The translations under genes were made by a program, and so were the position numbers. From Rossellomorea sp. y25 (GTDB lineage: Bacteria > Bacillota > Bacilli > Bacillales > Bacillaceae_B), in the NCBI RefSeq assembly GCF_038049935.1, contig NZ_CP145886.1:3638501-3702500 (forward strand): a stretch of DNA of 64,000 bases. The letters are read 5' to 3'. The notes below the pieces were generated by a model. That model did no database searches. It was given only the letters and a program-made list of their open reading frames with translations, and was not told the origin of the DNA. Of this stretch, positions 16,056-26,944 are shown one piece after another (the first letter of the stretch is position 1; the number at the start of each line of letters is the position of its first letter).

Positions 16056-17645
16056 ATGAATTCAGTGAGCATGTCTAATGAATTAACAGAATTACTTAAC
16101 GGTCAAAATATTCAGGAACAATTATCTGTTTCCCAACTAGTTGAAAAAGTCCTTCAACGCAATGAAGGCGTTTTAACATCATCAGGTGCAGTCAGAGCAG
16201 AAACTGGTAAATACACAGGACGCTCTCCTAAGGATAAATTTATTGTTGAAGAACCATCCACGAAGGATAAGATTGAGTGGGGTTCTGTCAATCAACCCAT
16301 CTCTTCAGAATCATTCGATAAACTATATACAAAAGTGATCAATTACTTAAAAGAAAAAGAAGAAGTGTTCTCATTCCAAGGGTTCGCAGGTGCAGACCCA
16401 AAACATAGACTGCCGATTCAGGTTATCAACGAATTTGCTTGGCATAATCTTTTCGCTCATCAATTATTCATTCGCCCGACAGAAGAAGAGCTAAAGGGTC
16501 ACCAATCAGAATTCACAATCGTTTCTGCTCCGAACTTCAAGGCGGATCCCGAAGTTGACGGAACTCATTCTGAAACATTTATCATTGTATCATTCGAAAG
16601 AAGAATTGTCCTGATTGGTGGTACTGAGTATGCAGGTGAAATGAAGAAATCGATTTTCTCTGTCATGAACTACGTGCTTCCTGAATCCGATATCCTTTCC
16701 ATGCACTGCTCTTCAAACGTGGGACGCGAAGGCGATGTGGCATTGTTCTTCGGTTTATCCGGAACTGGAAAAACGACTTTATCCGCAGACCCTAACCGCC
16801 GTTTGATCGGCGATGATGAACACGGTTGGTCTCCAAACGGTGTTTTCAATATCGAAGGCGGCTGCTACGCTAAATGTATCGGTCTGACACGTGAGAAAGA
16901 GCCACAAATCTTCGATGCCATCCGTTTCGGTTCTGTCCTTGAAAATGTTGTCCTTGATGACAATTCCCGCATCCCGGATTATGAGGATAACACATTAACT
17001 GAAAACACTCGTGCTGCATACCCTCTTCAAGCGATGGAAAACATCGTTGAACCAAGTGTTGCAGGACATCCAAATACAATCGTATTCTTAACGGCAGATG
17101 CATTCGGGGTATTACCTCCAATCAGCAAACTGACGAAAGAACAAGCAATGTACCACTTCTTAAGTGGATATACATCGAAGCTTGCAGGTACGGAGCGTGG
17201 GATCACTTCACCACAAGCAACGTTCTCAACATGCTTTGGCTCACCATTCCTGCCACTTCCTGCAACTCGTTATGCCGAGATGCTTGGGAAGAAAATCGAT
17301 GAGCACAATGCACAGGTATTCTTAGTGAACACCGGGTGGACTGGTGGAGAATACGGTGTTGGTAACCGCATGAAGTTATCTTACACTCGTGCTATGGTTC
17401 AAGCAGCTCTTGAAGGCGAACTGACTCACGTTGAAACAGAAACGGACGACATCTTCGGTCTGAACATCCCTGTTCACGTTCCTGGTGTTCCTGACGAAGT
17501 GCTGCAACCAAAAAGAACATGGTCCAATGAAGCAGCATATGAAGTGAAAGCAAAAGAACTAGCCCACAAATTCAACGAGAACTTCAAGAAATTCTCAAAC
17601 GTACCATCTGAAATCGAACTTAAAGGCGGTCCATCCGTTAAATAG
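16056..17645 (+). CDS. pckA: Phosphoenolpyruvate carboxykinase (ATP)
   Basis: ATP-dependent PEP carboxykinase of 529 residues that turns oxaloacetate into PEP for gluconeogenesis. Visible motifs: the nucleotide P-loop [14 protein letters not shown] (about 235-248), metal and substrate region [21 protein letters not shown] near the N-terminus, and [10 protein letters not shown]. The length is normal. AAAGGAAGGG precedes the start. It is divergent from metK and ends at a palindromic terminator. Confidence 0.99.
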   Translation: MNSVSMSNELTELLNGQNIQEQLSVSQLVEKVLQRNEGVLTSSGAVRAETGKYTGRSPKDKFIVEEPSTKDKIEWGSVNQPISSESFDKLYTKVINYLKEKEEVFSFQGFAGADPKHRLPIQVINEFAWHNLFAHQLFIRPTEEELKGHQSEFTIVSAPNFKADPEVDGTHSETFIIVSFERRIVLIGGTEYAGEMKKSIFSVMNYVLPESDILSMHCSSNVGREGDVALFFGLSGTGKTTLSADPNRRLIGDDEHGWSPNGVFNIEGGCYAKCIGLTREKEPQIFDAIRFGSVLENVVLDDNSRIPDYEDNTLTENTRAAYPLQAMENIVEPSVAGHPNTIVFLTADAFGVLPPISKLTKEQAMYHFLSGYTSKLAGTERGITSPQATFSTCFGSPFLPLPATRYAEMLGKKIDEHNAQVFLVNTGWTGGEYGVGNRMKLSYTRAMVQAALEGELTHVETETDDIFGLNIPVHVPGVPDEVLQPKRTWSNEAAYEVKAKELAHKFNENFKKFSNVPSEIELKGGPSVK

Positions 17646-17655
17646 TCTACTATAC

Positions 17656-17691
17656 AAAGGTCCGTCCCTCATTCTTGAGGGACGGACCTTT
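17656..17691. repeat. Palindromic AGGGACGGACCT repeat/terminator, copy 3
   Basis: AAAGGTCCGTCCCTC, six-base loop, GAGGGACGGACCTTT between the convergent pckA and the small membrane gene. The arm is the same as in copies 1 and 2. Confidence 0.8.
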
Positions 17692-17698
17692 GTTATGG

Positions 17699-17848
17699 TT
17701 ATAATCCTTTTTTACGGCCGGTGATTCTGTTAAATAAAAAGACTACAATGGCAATAACGAGTAAGATATGGATGATGGCTCCTCCGATTTTAAAGATCAA
17801 TCCGAGCAACCAAAGGACTAAAAGAATTCCAATAATGGTCCAAAGCAT
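17699..17848 (-). CDS. Small lmo0937-type membrane protein
   Basis: A 49-residue protein with two hydrophobic segments (WTIIGILLVLWLLGLIF and IIHILLVIAIVVFLF) and a basic tail RITGRKKGL. This is the pattern of the lmo0937 family of small stress-associated membrane proteins in Firmicutes. GGAGGGAAACTC precedes the ATG. Its function is unknown. Confidence 0.85.
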   Translation of the reverse strand: MLWTIIGILLVLWLLGLIFKIGGAIIHILLVIAIVVFLFNRITGRKKGL

Positions 17849-18021
17849 GAGTTTCCCTCCTAATAACTGTGATTGATGCTAAGATTCCCTATTTCCATAA
17901 ATTTAAAACCATACATGGTATTTCACATATAAAAATATACAACCATTAGTAACTTCTGTTAGTCACGCTGAATTTACTCAATAAAATTCTTGCTCTCATT
18001 AAATTTTCCTAAAAATAATAC

Positions 18022-18061
18022 TTTACTAAATATTTCTAATTTTGTATGATAATGATTAAAA
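18022..18061 (+). promoter_or_regulatory. Promoter with Fur-like box before the GNAT gene
   Basis: TTTACT and TATGAT separated by 17 bases. TGATAATGATTAAAA (18047-18061) overlaps the -10 and matches 12-13 of 15 positions of the Fur 7-1-7 box TGATAATNATTATCA. Iron control is suggested by sequence only. Confidence 0.45.
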
Positions 18062-18080
18062 TTCACGGAGGGGAATCAAG

Positions 18081-18869
18081 ATGATCAGACAACTTACAGA
18101 ACAGGATCATGATATTTGTCAGCAACTCATTCAGCAGCAGCCGGCTGAAAATTTGTTTATTATCGGGGACATTGAAGCCTTTGGGTATGAACAGGATTTT
18201 CAGAAAATTTGGGGCGACTTTGATGCGAAAGGGAATTTGAGGGGAATCCTCCTTAAGTACAGAGAAAACTTCATCCCTTTTTCCATGGGTGAATTTGATG
18301 CGGAAGGGTTTGCCAGAATCATCAATGGGACTGAAGACTACAGCATCGTTTCCGGATTAAAAAGGATCGTGACGCAGGTTGAACCCTTTTTATCCAGAGA
18401 AACTAAATCAATAAGACATATGTATTATGCGAAATGTGACAACACGGAATCAATGAACCGACATGCCCTGCCTCATGTTAAACAGGCTACCCTCAATGAT
18501 CTACCTCAACTTGTGGACCTATTGAACAGCATCCCTGAATTTAGTGGTGGTGATTTTTCTGTAGAAAAAAGAAAACACAGCATGGAAGCCGGTGTTTCCA
18601 GAAGCTATTACGTAGAGGAAGACGGAAAGTTTGTTTCTTCCGCCTCTACAACCGCCGAAAACAGTATGTCAGCGATGATTGTGGCAGTTTGTACCCATCC
18701 GGAGTACAAGAAAAAAGGATACGCTACGGAATGCATGACGAAGCTCTGTCGTGACGTATTAGAAGAAGGAAAAGAATTGTGCTTATTCTATGATAATCCT
18801 GAAGCAGGGAAAATTTATAAGCGAATCGGATTCAAGGATATAGGATATTGGTCTATGTATAAATTTTAG
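18081..18869 (+). CDS. GNAT-family N-acetyltransferase
   Basis: Protein of 262 residues with a C-terminal GNAT acetyl-CoA fold: VAVCTHPEYKKKGYATECM (about 211-229) carries the pyrophosphate-binding R/K-x2-G-x-A/G motif, and LFYDNPEAGKIYKRIGFKDI is the typical last beta-alpha unit. The N-terminal 130 residues form a second, degenerate domain, as in two-domain GNAT proteins. The substrate is unknown. GGAGGGG precedes the start. It is transcribed alone and ends at a shared terminator. Confidence 0.85.
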   Translation: MIRQLTEQDHDICQQLIQQQPAENLFIIGDIEAFGYEQDFQKIWGDFDAKGNLRGILLKYRENFIPFSMGEFDAEGFARIINGTEDYSIVSGLKRIVTQVEPFLSRETKSIRHMYYAKCDNTESMNRHALPHVKQATLNDLPQLVDLLNSIPEFSGGDFSVEKRKHSMEAGVSRSYYVEEDGKFVSSASTTAENSMSAMIVAVCTHPEYKKKGYATECMTKLCRDVLEEGKELCLFYDNPEAGKIYKRIGFKDIGYWSMYKF

Positions 18870-18873
18870 TCAT

Positions 18874-18910
18874 AAAAAAAGTTGACTCCCAACAAAGAGT
18901 CAACTTTTTT
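18874..18910. terminator. Bidirectional terminator between GNAT gene and bioY
   Basis: AAAAAAAGTTGACTC, eight-base loop, GAGTCAACTTTTTT. It serves the convergent genes on both sides. Confidence 0.85.
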
Positions 18911-18912
18911 CA

Positions 18913-19473
18913 TTATGCTGCTGCTTTCCGATTCCCGATTAACCTCGCCTGAACCAGTCGTTGTCTTACAGTGATTCCAATCCAACTGGCCAGGAATGCT
19001 TTGATAAGTCCAACTACGATAAATGGATATACACCTGCTGCCATTGCCTGATTCCAGCTAAGATCGGCTACAAATTTAAGTTGAATGGTACCCAGGATCA
19101 ACGTAATGATCATTCCGACTGTATTGGCAATCATCGCCATCGGAATGGTGAATTTGGTTTTTTCAAGAATGAAGCCTGTAAAGAAAGCCGCTACGATAAA
19201 GCCGAAAATATAGCCTCCCGTAGGACCGACCAGTACCTGTGCCCCTCCACTGAAGCCCGCAAATACAGGAACACCCACTGCTCCCAGGGCTGCATAGCAA
19301 ACCATGGCAAACGCTCCATATCGGCTTCCAAGAATCGTCGCGGTAATTCCTACTGCCAATGTTTGTCCGCTGATTGGTACGAGTGGCAGTGGAATCTCGA
19401 TTTGAGCGAAAATCCCCGTAATCGCAGCAAAGATGGCACAGTGAATGATCATCCTTAGTTTTTCTCCGTTCAC
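18913..19473 (-). CDS. bioY: Biotin transporter BioY
   Basis: S-component of a biotin ECF transporter, about 186 residues, with six hydrophobic segments. Family motifs: ISGQTLAVGITATILGSRYG and GPTGGYIFGFIVAAFFTG. The start is GTG at 19473, eight bases after AAGGGGG; an earlier TTG is too close and the ATG at 19512 has no site. A BirA operator overlaps the upstream region, so it is repressed when biotin is plentiful. No biotin biosynthesis genes are nearby; general EcfAT subunits would be encoded elsewhere. Confidence 0.95.
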   Translation of the reverse strand: MNGEKLRMIIHCAIFAAITGIFAQIEIPLPLVPISGQTLAVGITATILGSRYGAFAMVCYAALGAVGVPVFAGFSGGAQVLVGPTGGYIFGFIVAAFFTGFILEKTKFTIPMAMIANTVGMIITLILGTIQLKFVADLSWNQAMAAGVYPFIVVGLIKAFLASWIGITVRQRLVQARLIGNRKAAA

Positions 19474-19493
19474 TTTCAAATCCCCCTTGTGTA

Positions 19494-19522
19494 TGTAAAC
19501 TATGTATAACATTAAGTTAACA
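19494..19522 (-). promoter_or_regulatory. BirA (biotin repressor) operator
   Basis: On the minus strand TGTTAAC, 15 bases, GTTTACA: the interrupted palindrome typical of BirA sites (TGTTAAC-N14/15-GTTWACA). It lies 21-49 bases before the bioY start. Confidence 0.85.
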
Positions 19523-19568
19523 CAATTGAAAGGATTTTGGGAAGCTTATTTTTCTTCCCTCTCGTTTT

Positions 19569-19751
19569 TTAACTGGGAGCATAAACATTACATATCATTT
19601 CTTTAGCCTGCCATTCTAAAGCGGTTTTTAATGTAACCCTCCCTTTTGGGAACTCATCAATCCCCTTATCACTCACCAAATATAGGATAGTGCGATTTGG
19701 CTGATGTTCATTAAATACTTGAATGATTCTTCCTATGGCTATGTATGGCAT
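19569..19751 (-). CDS. Small hypothetical protein downstream of metE
   Basis: A 60-residue soluble protein (MPYIAIGRIIQVFNEHQPNR...) with no signal, metal motif or recognised domain. The ATG at 19751 has AAGGAG nine bases upstream; the frame extends to 19781 without support. It lies 120 bases after metE on the same strand and is separated from it by a ten-base-stem hairpin. Function not recognised. Confidence 0.6.
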   Translation of the reverse strand: MPYIAIGRIIQVFNEHQPNRTILYLVSDKGIDEFPKGRVTLKTALEWQAKEMICNVYAPS

Positions 19752-19770
19752 TTTCTTTCTCTCCTTATGA

Positions 19771-19802
19771 GCAGGACGCACTTCCTTTCACCTGCGCCCT
19801 GC
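19771..19802. other. Ten-base-stem hairpin between metE and the small gene
   Basis: GCAGGACGCA, 12-base loop, TGCGCCCTGC (one G-U on the minus strand). It ends shortly before the ribosome-binding site of the 60-residue gene. There is no T run on the minus strand, but GTTTTGT follows on the plus strand. It could protect metE mRNA or limit translation of the small gene. Confidence 0.4.
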
Positions 19803-19870
19803 GTTTTGTAAAGGTGGATCACACGAGCGTACAGCTACACTCGATCATATTTCTCTTCGTTCTCCGTCTA

Positions 19871-22171
19871 TTATCTTTCATTTTTAAGAAGCACTTCTTC
19901 ACGCACTTGTTCCGCAGCTTCCACCATGGTTTTAAGAGCTAAGACCGTCTCATCGATCCCACGTGTTTTCAAACCACAATCCGGGTTGACCCAGAATAAA
20001 TGGGGATCCAGCACTTCCAGAGCCCGATGTATATTGCGGATTAATTCTTCACGTTTCGGCACCCGTGGACTATGAATGTCATATACCCCGAGACCAATCC
20101 CTTTGTCATACGTATAATCTTCAAAAACATGGATCAACTCCCCATGACTTCTTGATGTTTCAATCGAGATGACATCAGCATCCAGATCACTGATGGCATC
20201 TATAATATCTTCAAAATCCGAATAGCACATATGTGTGTGGACCTGGGTTTGCTTCTGTACAGATGAAGTGGCCAATCTGAAGGCATAAACGGCAGCCTTT
20301 AGATATTCCTCCCAATTTTCACTCTTTAAAGGCAGACCTTCCCTAAGTGCCGGCTCATCGACTTGTATCATGCGAATCCCATGGGCTTCTAATTCCTCTA
20401 TCTCTTTTTGGAGAGAAAGTGCGATTTGATTCGATACTTCATATCGTGATATATCATTCCGAATAAATGACCAATTTAGAATCGTGATCGGGCCCGTTAA
20501 CATCCCTTTAACCGGTTTATCGGTTAATGATTGGGCATATACGGTTTCTTTAACCGTCATCGGTTCTTTAAAATTCACATCACCGTAAATGAGTGGTGGC
20601 TTCACACATCTGGAACCGTATGATTGTACCCATCCAAACTTCGTAAATTGAAAACCATCTAATTTCTCACCAAAGAATTCAACCATATCAGTCCGCTCGA
20701 ATTCCCCATGTACAAACACATCAAGACCTATTTGTTCCTGAATTTCAATCCAGCGTTTTATTTCCGCATGAATATATTGTTGATACTCCCCATCAGAAAG
20801 TTCTCCCTTCCTCCATTTCAACCTTTGCCTTCTTACTTCCTGGGTTTGAGGAAAACTTCCTATTGTAGTGGTAGGTAGAAAAGGTAATGAAAAGTACTTC
20901 GCCTGTTCCAGTTTACGAATATGGAAAGGATCCTTTCTCCCTACATTATCGGGTTGCAATTCCTCAACCTCTTCCTGCACCTCCCTATTATTGCGCAGGG
21001 GTGATTCGTTTAAATTCTTAATCGCCGTTACACTTTGAGCAATCTCATCTTCTATTGTCTCGACTCCCTCACGAATCCCCTTCGTTAAAATTGTGATTTC
21101 ATGTAATTTCTCATCAGCAAATGATAGAGCGTCAATGAGAGGTGTATCAATTGCTTCTTCATTCTGCAAGGTTACAGGTACATGAAGTAAACTGCATGAT
21201 GGTTGTATGATCAAGCGATCACTCGGAACATACCCTGCAATGAACGATAGAAGCGAATGGGTATCAGCAAGATTACTTCTCCAAATATTCCTGCCATCAA
21301 GAATGCCGGCAGCCAGGAATTTATCTTTAGGAAAACCAAATCTTTTCAGCGCCGCCAAATTCTTACCACGATCATGCATAAAATCTATCCCTATGCCGTC
21401 CACTGGGAGTGCTAACACCCGCTGGTACCTTTCCAAACTATCATAATAGGTTTGGAGGATGATCTTTAACCCGGGGCAGGATTCTTTAAGTGTTTGATAG
21501 ACTTCTTTAAATTGATCCATCTCTTCATCCCCGATGGATGTGCACAAGATCGGTTCATCCATTTGTACCCACTCTACACCCTCTTCCTGTAAATCACGCA
21601 ATACTTCAGCATAAAGAGGGACAAATTGATCAACGATGGTTTTATAGTCCCCGTTATCATACCCTTTGGACAATTTCACAAATGTGAACGGACCTAAGAT
21701 AACCGGTTTTCCTTCTATACCCAGTTTTTCTTTTGCCTCCCTAAAAAAATGGAGGGGACGATTTTCCACCAACCGGGGAACGATCCCATCAAGTTCAGGG
21801 ACGAGATAGTGATAGTTGGTGTTAAACCATTTTGTCATTTCCAGTGCCACCGCGTCCTTTGATCCTCTGGCCATTTCAAAATACGTTTCAAGAGAGACCT
21901 TACCCCCACCATAATGAAACCTCTTAGGAACCAAGCCGAACATGACGGCTGTATCAAGCACATGATCATATGAGCTGAAATCTCCAACCGGAATCAAATC
22001 AATTCCCTGATCCAGTTGCTTCTTCAAATGGTTGACTCGTATTTCCTCCATTTGTTCTAAGAAGGAATCCTTTTCAATCTTCCCTGCCCAAAATTGTTCC
22101 AGCGTCTTTTTCCATTCACGCTTTTCACCGATTCTTGGATATCCTAAATTTGAACTGATCACCTTACTCAT
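19871..22171 (-). CDS. metE: Cobalamin-independent methionine synthase
   Basis: MetE, 766 residues, transfers methyl from methyltetrahydrofolate-polyglutamate to homocysteine with zinc and no B12. Two homologous barrels are present: the N-terminal half begins SSNLGYPRIGEKREWK, and the C-terminal catalytic half contains TTTIGSFPQT, IQVDEPALREG, QVHTHMCYSDF (zinc ligands H and C) and WVNPDCGLKTR (zinc cysteine). The length is normal. The leader carries a SAM riboswitch followed by a cobalamin riboswitch, each with a terminator, so the gene should be on only when both SAM and B12 are low. Confidence 0.99.
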   Translation of the reverse strand: MSKVISSNLGYPRIGEKREWKKTLEQFWAGKIEKDSFLEQMEEIRVNHLKKQLDQGIDLIPVGDFSSYDHVLDTAVMFGLVPKRFHYGGGKVSLETYFEMARGSKDAVALEMTKWFNTNYHYLVPELDGIVPRLVENRPLHFFREAKEKLGIEGKPVILGPFTFVKLSKGYDNGDYKTIVDQFVPLYAEVLRDLQEEGVEWVQMDEPILCTSIGDEEMDQFKEVYQTLKESCPGLKIILQTYYDSLERYQRVLALPVDGIGIDFMHDRGKNLAALKRFGFPKDKFLAAGILDGRNIWRSNLADTHSLLSFIAGYVPSDRLIIQPSCSLLHVPVTLQNEEAIDTPLIDALSFADEKLHEITILTKGIREGVETIEDEIAQSVTAIKNLNESPLRNNREVQEEVEELQPDNVGRKDPFHIRKLEQAKYFSLPFLPTTTIGSFPQTQEVRRQRLKWRKGELSDGEYQQYIHAEIKRWIEIQEQIGLDVFVHGEFERTDMVEFFGEKLDGFQFTKFGWVQSYGSRCVKPPLIYGDVNFKEPMTVKETVYAQSLTDKPVKGMLTGPITILNWSFIRNDISRYEVSNQIALSLQKEIEELEAHGIRMIQVDEPALREGLPLKSENWEEYLKAAVYAFRLATSSVQKQTQVHTHMCYSDFEDIIDAISDLDADVISIETSRSHGELIHVFEDYTYDKGIGLGVYDIHSPRVPKREELIRNIHRALEVLDPHLFWVNPDCGLKTRGIDETVLALKTMVEAAEQVREEVLLKNER

Positions 22172-22211
22172 TCAATCCTCACTCCTTATACTTGATATGG
22201 TTGTCATCAAC

Positions 22212-22498
22212 AAAAAAATCTCCCTTTCAAATGAAAGAGAGATTCATACGCATCACTAACTTGAGTTGAGACAATCTTGTATTCTCAACACGTATTCCTC
22301 ACCCCTCTCTATATCCACGTAGAGCATAAGCGCATACAACAGGCAGGTCTCCTGACTTAGGTTCACAGCTTCTTATCCCTTCCCATTTCAACAGAAATAG
22401 TGGTTGAATGATAAGTCGCTCCCCATTACAGTGGCGGGACCGTGCCGGATTTTCACCGGTCTTCCCTTTTAGCTGAGCATGACTCAGCACCTATTGCA
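22212..22498 (-). promoter_or_regulatory. Cobalamin riboswitch with terminator (metE leader, proximal)
   Basis: On the minus strand: GGTGC near the 5' end, AAAAGGGAAGACCGGTGAAA, CCGCCACTGTAATGGGGAGC, and the B12 box AAGTCAGGAGACCTGCCTGT (aptamer about 22336-22498). It is followed by a terminator (ATCTCTCTTTC, loop, GAAAGGGAGAT, T7) at 22212-22244, only 40 bases from metE. Confidence 0.96.
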
Positions 22499-22522
22499 TT
22501 TGTCTATTTAATTTTTCTTTCA

Positions 22523-22689
22523 TAAAAACGAAAAGCCCTCTCTTGCGAAAGAGAGGGCTTCATGTTTATGAGAATCCTCTCTTATTTTCCAAAGCAAAGT
22601 GCTTTGCAGGAATTAGCACCTTTTCAACACATCGGTTGAATGGTTGCCGGGTTTCACAGGGCCAGTCCCTCCACCACTCTCAATAAGAG
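22523..22689 (-). promoter_or_regulatory. SAM-I riboswitch with terminator (metE leader, distal)
   Basis: S-box elements on the minus strand: CTCTTATTGAGAGTGGTGGA, GGCCCTGTGAAACCCGGCAA, AAGGTGCTAATTCC and the closing AATAAGAGAGG (aptamer about 22576-22689). A terminator follows (AAGCCCTCTCTT, loop, AAGAGAGGGCTT, T-rich) at about 22523-22560. It lies directly upstream of the cobalamin riboswitch. Confidence 0.97.
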
Positions 22690-22728
22690 TTACAAATATA
22701 TTCATTTACTATTCCGAAATTTGTAATA

Positions 22729-22757
22729 ATCGTAGCACGGTACATATAAGCTGTCAA
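22729..22757 (-). promoter_or_regulatory. metE promoter (sigma-A)
   Basis: TTGACA and TACGAT separated by 17 bases, about 40 bases upstream of the SAM aptamer. It must drive both riboswitches because no other good promoter is seen between them. Confidence 0.8.
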
Positions 22758-22786
22758 AAGAAATTTAATTAATACCTTACACGTTT

Positions 22787-24719
<1,933 letters not shown>

Positions 24720-24800
24720 TTAACTTCTCCTCCTTTTGATTGGATCTTAGAAGTTACTGCGTCAGGCATCCCATTGTTCAACAAAAGGACATGAAGACAC

Positions 24801-24976
24801 AAAAAAGGGTCCTGAATAATCAGAACCCGAAATGTCAAAAAGTAGTAAGCGCCTCAAAACACAAATAAACGCTTCCGCACTACTTCCCTACGCTGGTATC
24901 ATCCAGATCAGGTTCAAAGGGTCAAAGAACTTATGCGTTCTCCTCTCAGTCCAAGCAATTTATCGGACTCCCCTAG
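24801..24976 (-). promoter_or_regulatory. TPP riboswitch (THI-box) with terminator, thiC leader
   Basis: On the minus strand: CTAGGGGAGTCC, GGACTGAGAGGAGAAC, the conserved CCTTTGAACCTGATCTGGAT and ATACCAGCGTAGGGAAGTAG (aptamer about 24879-24976). The terminator is GGGTTCTG, six-base loop, CAGGACCC, T6 at 24801-24829. Thiamine pyrophosphate should stop transcription. Confidence 0.97.
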
Positions 24977-25066
24977 TAGAAATATTGATAGTATTCTATT
25001 GTATTACATACTATTTTTACCATGATTCATTCTTTTTTCCAATAGTAGTATAGTAACAAAATCAAA

Positions 25067-25759
25067 TTAGGACATAATCACACGTTTGATTTCCATTACC
25101 TTTTCAGGGTCTATCCCGAAGTCATAGCTCCCATTATGACGGACACCTGATCCTACATGATATTCTCTTGCTTTTAGCTTGCTGTGTATTTCGCCTATAT
25201 TTTCCACAGTTAAACCCGAACCCGGCATGATAGTGGGACCACCCATTTGCTCTATTTCCCTCATTTTACCAATCGCCTCCAGTCCCTTACTCACTTCAGA
25301 TTTTCCGCCTGATGTGAGAATTCGATCAACGTTCAATCCTGAATGGAATATTCCTTTGCATAAGGCTACTGGATCATCAGACAGGTCGATAGCGCGGTGA
25401 AAAGTAATCGATTGACCCTTCGCACTTTGTACGATCTCCATTAAAGCGTGGGAATCAAGCTTACCTTCATGTGATAATGCGCCAAAGACGATGCCACGGC
25501 TTCCCATTTCAACCATTGTTCTAACTTGTTCCACCATGGTATGCAATTCATCAGACTGATACGAGAAAGATTTACTATGTAATCGGATCATAATCTGAAC
25601 AGGAATTGAAACGGTCCTTAATACTTTTTCTATCACATGAAAATCAGGAGTTAATCCTCCCTCATGTATGGCAGACACCAATTCAAGTCGATCTGCTCCG
25701 GATGCTTCTGCAACTTTGGCATCTTCCTCATTCAAGACTATGACTTCCAGTTTGCTCAT
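25067..25759 (-). CDS. cutC: CutC-family protein
   Basis: CutC TIM-barrel protein of 230 residues. Typical blocks: GADRLELVSAIHEGGLTPDF near the N-terminus, QIMIRLHSKSF, ITFHRAIDLSDDP, RILTSGGKSE and MPGSGLTVENI. Once called a copper-homeostasis protein; a role in copper is not well supported in most bacteria. AGGAG precedes the ATG. It is transcribed alone. Confidence 0.92.
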   Translation of the reverse strand: MSKLEVIVLNEEDAKVAEASGADRLELVSAIHEGGLTPDFHVIEKVLRTVSIPVQIMIRLHSKSFSYQSDELHTMVEQVRTMVEMGSRGIVFGALSHEGKLDSHALMEIVQSAKGQSITFHRAIDLSDDPVALCKGIFHSGLNVDRILTSGGKSEVSKGLEAIGKMREIEQMGGPTIMPGSGLTVENIGEIHSKLKAREYHVGSGVRHNGSYDFGIDPEKVMEIKRVIMS

Positions 25760-25930
25760 GTTGAATTCTCCTAACGTGATGATGTTACGTTAACTTTATC
25801 ACAATGTTGAAGATTGTTGAACTTGTGATGAAAAGGATTTCCCCGCAAAAATATGAAATATGTTGTTATTTAAAAAGACAATACTCATACGTTTGCATTA
25901 CAAATCCTATAAAAAGTAACAATCTATCAG

Positions 25931-25966
25931 AAAAAGACAATGATTCCTCTTGCAAATCATTGTCTT
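25931..25966 (-). terminator. Terminator of the btuF operon
   Basis: AAGACAATGATT, nine-base loop, AATCATTGTCTT, followed by TTTTTC on the minus strand, about 20 bases after the btuF stop. Confidence 0.8.
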
Positions 25967-25985
25967 CCCCATCTCCCATTCAATC

Positions 25986-26924
25986 TTATTCAGAAAATAA
26001 ATCCGGATACACCGTTTTTGCTGTTAGCTCAACGGCTTCTCCAATACGTGGTCCTGGTCTTGACATAATGTCTGAATCCAAGAAATAGACTTGGCCATTT
26101 TGCACTGCATTTACATCTTTCCAGCTTTCCCGGGACTTGATTTCGGCTGTCGGCTCTTCGACATAACCCACTGTCGTTAAAATCATATTAGGGTTCCGTT
26201 TAATGATTTCTTCTTCGCCTACTTTCACCCAGCCTTTTTGATCTACAAAAATATTCTCGACCCCTGCCGTTTCAAGTATTTCCTGCTGAAACGTTTCTGC
26301 TCCTGCTGTATAAATATCAGGGGAGGGACTGATTTCAAAATATACTTGTTCTTTTTCCTTTAGCGTGCTTACTTTTTCTTTCACATCTGAAATCTGTTGC
26401 TTGATGCCGTCTACCAATTCGTTCCCCTTGTTCTCTACTCCCATTACCGTTGCAATTTGTTCTATATCCCCATAAACATCTTCAAAGGTTTGGGCAGATT
26501 GAATGACGAATACGTTTAATCCCGCTTCCTCAAGCTGCTTCACTCCTGCATCATCTCCAGTGGTATAAGCAATGACAACTTCCGGCTTTAGTGCAATGAC
26601 CTCTTCCGCATTGACTGTCATGGAATCCGACACTCTTTTAATCTCTTTCGCTTCCTCTGGATAGTTGTCGTATTCAGTTGCCCCGATTACCTTATCTCCT
26701 GCTCCTATGGCAAAGAGAATCTCTGTGTTACTCGGCTGTAAGGAAATAACGGTTTCCGGCACTTTCTCAAAGCTAATCTCTTCTCCCCTGTCATCGATGA
26801 CAGAATAAGACTCATTATCAGACTTGACTTCCTTTGTGGATGTTACTTCTTCCCCATTGCTGCACCCTACGAAAACAACCAGGATGAATGATAATAGTAA
26901 ACTATTTAACCATGACTTTTTCAT
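25986..26924 (-). CDS. btuF: Cobalamin ABC transporter substrate-binding lipoprotein (BtuF-like)
   Basis: Extracytoplasmic binding lipoprotein of 312 residues with lipobox VGC after a hydrophobic signal (lipidated Cys at about 21). The BtuF/FecB-type periplasmic-binding fold shows VISLQPSNTEILFAIGAGDKV and ALKPEVVIAYTTG. The binding protein alone could fit B12, haem or siderophore. The cobalamin riboswitch on its operon and the adenosyltransferase-like neighbour point to B12. No permease or ATPase gene is adjacent, so the BtuCD partners must be elsewhere. Confidence 0.88.
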   Translation of the reverse strand: MKKSWLNSLLLSFILVVFVGCSNGEEVTSTKEVKSDNESYSVIDDRGEEISFEKVPETVISLQPSNTEILFAIGAGDKVIGATEYDNYPEEAKEIKRVSDSMTVNAEEVIALKPEVVIAYTTGDDAGVKQLEEAGLNVFVIQSAQTFEDVYGDIEQIATVMGVENKGNELVDGIKQQISDVKEKVSTLKEKEQVYFEISPSPDIYTAGAETFQQEILETAGVENIFVDQKGWVKVGEEEIIKRNPNMILTTVGYVEEPTAEIKSRESWKDVNAVQNGQVYFLDSDIMSRPGPRIGEAVELTAKTVYPDLFSE

Positions 26925-26944
26925 ATTTCATCTTCCCCGCTTCT

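Noticed and set aside
22299..22490. Minus-strand 63-codon frame upstream of metE
   Set aside because: It lies entirely within the conserved cobalamin riboswitch, whose structural elements explain the sequence.
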